Source: an uncultured Gammaproteobacteria bacterium (GTDB lineage: Bacteria > Pseudomonadota > Gammaproteobacteria > GCA-001735895). From it: a stretch of DNA of 64,000 nt. Within the stretch, counting starts at the first letter, position 1. Every line of letters starts with the position of its first letter. Under the pieces are notes generated by a model. The model had not been told where the DNA came from. It did no database searches and saw nothing but the letters and a program-made list of their open reading frames with translations. The translations under genes and the position numbers were made by a program. Below, piece after piece: positions 61,261 to 64,000 of this stretch. The stretch covers positions 195,045-259,044 of the forward strand of contig CAMYLU010000004.1 of the NCBI GenBank assembly GCA_947259485.1, written 5' to 3'.

Positions 61261-62127
61261 ATGAGTAACGTAGCAATATTGGACCATTCCGCCCACCCCA
61301 GGGTAGAAAATGATCAGGAGAAGGAACTAAAGACATACTACGATCCCACGTACAAGTTATCCTGGTGCTTGATGAGGTCCCAACCTCGACCCTGTTTCAC
61401 CAACCAGATTCTTTCCGAGTTCCATGAATACATCCGTGCAGTAAAAGAAGAAATGCGGATCAGCCAGGGCGAGAAATATGATTATATTGTTCTCGGGTCA
61501 GATATAGAGGGGGTCTTTAATCTCGGTGGTGATTTGAGTTTGTTCAGATCTTATATCGAAGATAACAATCGTGATGACCTGTTTAATTACGCGATTCGAT
61601 GCGTCGATATTTTACATGAGAATATCAATCACCTTGACTGTGACCTCACTACCATCGCGCTAGTACAGGGAGACGCCATGGGGGGTGGCTTCGAGTCAGC
61701 GCTTGCAAGCAACGTCATAATTGCAGAAAAAGGCGTCAAGATGGGCCTGCCGGAGGTCCTTTTCAACCTGTTTCCGGGCATGGGAGCCTATTCCCTGTTA
61801 TCGCGTCGGGTTGGTACCTCGAAGGCCGAGCAAATTATATTGAGTGGCAAGCTCTACAGCTCCGAAGAGCTCTACGATATGGGGGTTATCGATATCCTGG
61901 CCGAAAAAGGCCAGGGTGAGATGGAAGTCTATCAATATATCAAGGCCGCCAACCGGTATTCAAATAGCTACGGCGCGATCCGGAAAGTCCGCGATATCTG
62001 TAACCAGATTAGTTACGATGAGTTAATCGATATCGCCAAGATATGGGCTGACTCGGCATTCAAGTTAACCGAGAAGGACCTGAAGATCATGGGGCGCTTG
62101 ATAAAGATGCAGGAACAGCGGACATAA
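61261..62127 (+). CDS. rpfF: DSF signal synthase RpfF (crotonase family)
   Basis: 288 residues, one less than Xanthomonas RpfF. Crotonase-fold enzyme that acts as thioesterase and dehydratase on 3-hydroxyacyl-ACP to give cis-2-unsaturated fatty acids, the diffusible signal factor family. The two catalytic glutamates are E145 and E165, 20 residues apart as in Xanthomonas (E141 and E161), in GDAMGGGFESALASNV and MGLPEVLFNLFPGMGAYS. Long N-terminal region with PRPCFTNQILSEF is typical of RpfF and not of enoyl-CoA hydratases. It converges with an RpfC-like kinase gene, the same arrangement as in Xanthomonas. GGAGAG precedes the start. Confidence 0.9.
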   Translation: MSNVAILDHSAHPRVENDQEKELKTYYDPTYKLSWCLMRSQPRPCFTNQILSEFHEYIRAVKEEMRISQGEKYDYIVLGSDIEGVFNLGGDLSLFRSYIEDNNRDDLFNYAIRCVDILHENINHLDCDLTTIALVQGDAMGGGFESALASNVIIAEKGVKMGLPEVLFNLFPGMGAYSLLSRRVGTSKAEQIILSGKLYSSEELYDMGVIDILAEKGQGEMEVYQYIKAANRYSNSYGAIRKVRDICNQISYDELIDIAKIWADSAFKLTEKDLKIMGRLIKMQEQRT

Positions 62128-62175
62128 AATATGACGCCGGGTGCTCTTAAAGGAGATCGCGGTTCCTTAATTCTC

Positions 62176-64000
62176 TCAAGGCTTTGCAATATCCTGTTTT
62201 AAAGCATTGTTCAGTGCTGCGGAAGTCTTGAGAAAAACTTTCTGCACCCGCGCGGCCATTTTCTTGCAGGTATCGCTGCCGATGTCATAAGGTTTCAAAG
62301 CTTCTGCCTGTTCGCATATATCAGAGAGCGTTCGTGCACCGAGTTCGAGAGACGATCCCTTGAGTGCATGTAAGGCCTCGCGGAATTCCGGGTAATCGGT
62401 TTCAGCGGCCTCGTTGATACGCGCAACATGCTGTATTCCGTCTCTTTGGAAGTTCCTTATCAGGTCGTGCAAGAAATCATAATCTCCAAGCGCAGACAAC
62501 TCTCGAATTGCCGATTCTTCGTACCACTCTGAACCTCTAATTTCCTGTGTAGATCGCCGCCTGTCGAGGTGACTTGCGATATAGGTAGTATTGCTTTCCG
62601 AGCGGGCGGTACCGTCCTTCGCAATATCCCGTGACAAAGATGCTATTCGGTCGAGCAATGCACGGGCATTGACCGGTTTTGTCAGAAAGGCGTTTGTACC
62701 GGCATCGGTACTCGCCTGCCTGGCTTCCGGTGTCGCATCCGCGGTTAGCATAATGACGGGTAAATTACGACGCGTATCCATAAACCTGATGGTTTTTACG
62801 ACTTCCAGGCCATTCATTTCCGGCATGTTCATATCGAGTATGAGCATATCAACCGAATTCGCGTCGGCTTCGAGGATGTCGAGTACTTCGTCACCTCTAA
62901 CTACCAACTGAACATTGTGACCAGCATGCTTCAGTATCCCCTGGATTACCTGCTGGTTGACGTTATTGTCTTCGGCGACCAGGATGTTGAGCGCCCTGGA
63001 ACCGGCTTGCCGGCTGTAGTGCTCGGCAAGCGTGACAACATTCTCATCGCTAACCTGGGCACTTTGTGCGGCATGAATTGCATTAAACAGGCTTCTTTTG
63101 TCTTCGGGTTCGAGGATTGTCGATATGTAGTAATGATTAACGGCGTTAATGTTGATCATCGTGTCGGAAGAATTCACCAGTATCAGCGCAACGCTTTCCA
63201 GTAATTTCTCGGACCCTACCATCTGCGCAAACTGCTCGGCATTAATATCGTCCAGGCAATCCTGGTCTACAATGACGGAGTGATAGTTATTACCCTGCTC
63301 AGCGGCCTGCAGCAAAATTGAGATGGCTCGTGCCGATGATCGAACCCAGTCGAATTCGATGCCCCAGCCTTTTAGCGAAGGTCTGACGACAGTTGCCGTG
63401 TCTTCGGCTGACAGCAGCAGGATATGATTCGAAGAGATAATACGATCGTTGTGGGGTAAAGCTTCAAACGGAAGTTCAAACCAGAATGTTGAGCCTTTGT
63501 AGTGTTCGCTCTCGACACCGATTTCGCCTCCCATCAATTCAACGAGTTCCTTGGAAATAGCGGTACCAAGTCCTGTACCGCCGTAGCTTCTGATCGAGCT
63601 TTGTTCGGCCTGGGTGAAGTCTTCGAAGATTGTATCCACGGAATCCGCGGGAATACCTACCCCGGTATCGGTTACCTCGAAACGAATGCGTGGATTACCG
63701 TCGCTTCCCCCGACTCTGAAGACGCGTAAATTAACCGAGCCCTCATCGGTGAACTTGATTGCATTATTTACCAGATTAATCAGTACCTGGCGCAGGTGCT
63801 GATGATCACCCTTCAACGAAAATGGCGTACCCGGATCGATACTGCATGAGATCAGGAGATTCTTGGCTTCTGCGGTGGGGGATAGCATGTAAATAACTGC
63901 GTTTACAGTCGCATACAGGTCGAGGGACTTGTTCTCGATATTAATTTTGCCGGCTTCGATTTTTGCGATATCGAGTACGTTTTCGATCAAGTCGAGCAAC
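62176..64000 (-). CDS. rpfC: Hybrid sensor kinase RpfC-like, 5' end beyond window
   Basis: About 607 codons are visible; the N-terminal membrane input and the phosphorylated histidine lie outside. From the edge: last helix of HisKA (MLDLIENVLDIAKIEAGK), HATPase with N-box VLINLVNNAIKFTDEG and GTGLGTAISKELVELMGG, a degenerate receiver-like segment (about 190-315, no clear phospho-site motif beyond SVIVDQD), a true receiver with phospho-acceptor in DMLILDMNMPEMNG and lysine in AFLTKPVNA, and a C-terminal HPt domain with histidine in ALHALKGSSLELGA. RpfC senses DSF and signals through RpfG; no HD-GYP protein is visible. The assignment rests on the convergent neighbour rpfF, since BarA-type kinases have a similar order. 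Confidence 0.8.
   Translation of the reverse strand, partial: LLDLIENVLDIAKIEAGKINIENKSLDLYATVNAVIYMLSPTAEAKNLLISCSIDPGTPFSLKGDHQHLRQVLINLVNNAIKFTDEGSVNLRVFRVGGSDGNPRIRFEVTDTGVGIPADSVDTIFEDFTQAEQSSIRSYGGTGLGTAISKELVELMGGEIGVESEHYKGSTFWFELPFEALPHNDRIISSNHILLLSAEDTATVVRPSLKGWGIEFDWVRSSARAISILLQAAEQGNNYHSVIVDQDCLDDINAEQFAQMVGSEKLLESVALILVNSSDTMININAVNHYYISTILEPEDKRSLFNAIHAAQSAQVSDENVVTLAEHYSRQAGSRALNILVAEDNNVNQQVIQGILKHAGHNVQLVVRGDEVLDILEADANSVDMLILDMNMPEMNGLEVVKTIRFMDTRRNLPVIMLTADATPEARQASTDAGTNAFLTKPVNARALLDRIASLSRDIAKDGTARSESNTTYIASHLDRRRSTQEIRGSEWYEESAIRELSALGDYDFLHDLIRNFQRDGIQHVARINEAAETDYPEFREALHALKGSSLELGARTLSDICEQAEALKPYDIGSDTCKKMAARVQKVFLKTSAALNNALKQDIAKP

Noticed and set aside
61261-62127. 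Reading the crotonase gene as an enoyl-CoA hydratase
   Set aside because: Length, both glutamates at RpfF spacing, the long N terminus and the convergent hybrid kinase all favour RpfF.
1-64000. CRISPR arrays, insertion sequences, prophage genes, tRNA or rRNA genes
   Set aside because: No regularly spaced repeats, transposase or integrase frames, phage structural genes or cloverleaf-type sequences were seen on reading the gaps.

Overview
This 64 kb window is a chromosomal segment of a gammaproteobacterium. The evidence is an isc operon with hscB, hscA, fdx and iscX, the suhB/trmJ pair beside it, AceK with isocitrate lyase, and an RpfF/RpfC-type pair. Gene content (betaine-type and oligopeptide-type ABC transporters, a choline-sulfatase-like enzyme, CaiB-type CoA transferases, glyoxylate shunt, propionyl- and acetyl-CoA synthetases) suggests an aerobic heterotroph living on osmolytes, peptides and short organic acids, probably aquatic or marine. 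I cannot name a genus. I saw no prophage, insertion sequence, CRISPR array, rRNA or tRNA gene.

Layout. 1-11.2 kb: nucleotide and RNA housekeeping (truncated ppnN, PIN-PhoH ATPase, nudC), a class III CoA transferase, a TPR protein, an RND efflux pair and a methyltransferase. 11.2-21.4 kb: an osmolyte or amino-acid-derivative region with split aconitase X, a ProVWX-like transporter with a fused double permease and divergent ATPase, a choline-sulfatase-like enzyme, an orphan beta-propeller glycosidase-like protein and a second CoA transferase. 21.4-27.4 kb: a decayed DUF3461 gene and a Dpp-like ABC operon with a perfect 38-bp palindrome behind its binding-protein gene. 27.6-31.6 kb: three exporter-type membrane proteins (MFS, MATE, MFS). 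31.6-36.5 kb: two divergent paralogous phosphoribosyltransferases, one leading a tight operon with an aminotransferase, DNA glycosylase I, a CmcJ/AsaB-like protein and glycerate 2-kinase. 36.7-50.9 kb: acetate/propionate metabolism (OsmC, prpE, CysB-like regulator, aceA, RraA-like, aceK, a CbrA/CbrB-like two-component system with a small CbrX-like gene, acs). 51-55.9 kb: lexA, suhB, trmJ, then a Spy-like protein with an OmpR-type two-component system. 55.9-60.9 kb: isc operon. 61.2-64 kb: rpfF and truncated rpfC.

The strongest anomaly is the isc operon. It keeps a near-consensus IscR type 1 operator and the HscA/HscB chaperones, but has no iscU, and its IscR has lost three of the four residues that ligate the [2Fe-2S] cluster in E. 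coli. Next is the acs promoter, where a sigma-54-type -24/-12 element and GTTAC repeats lie between acs and a divergent NtrC-family regulator/kinase pair. Other regulatory signals read from the sequence are GTTAC repeats with 10-bp period upstream of the Spy-like/OmpR-type operon, an ATGAGAA repeat array upstream of lexA in place of the usual SOS box, and a CRP/Clp-like site upstream of rpfF.
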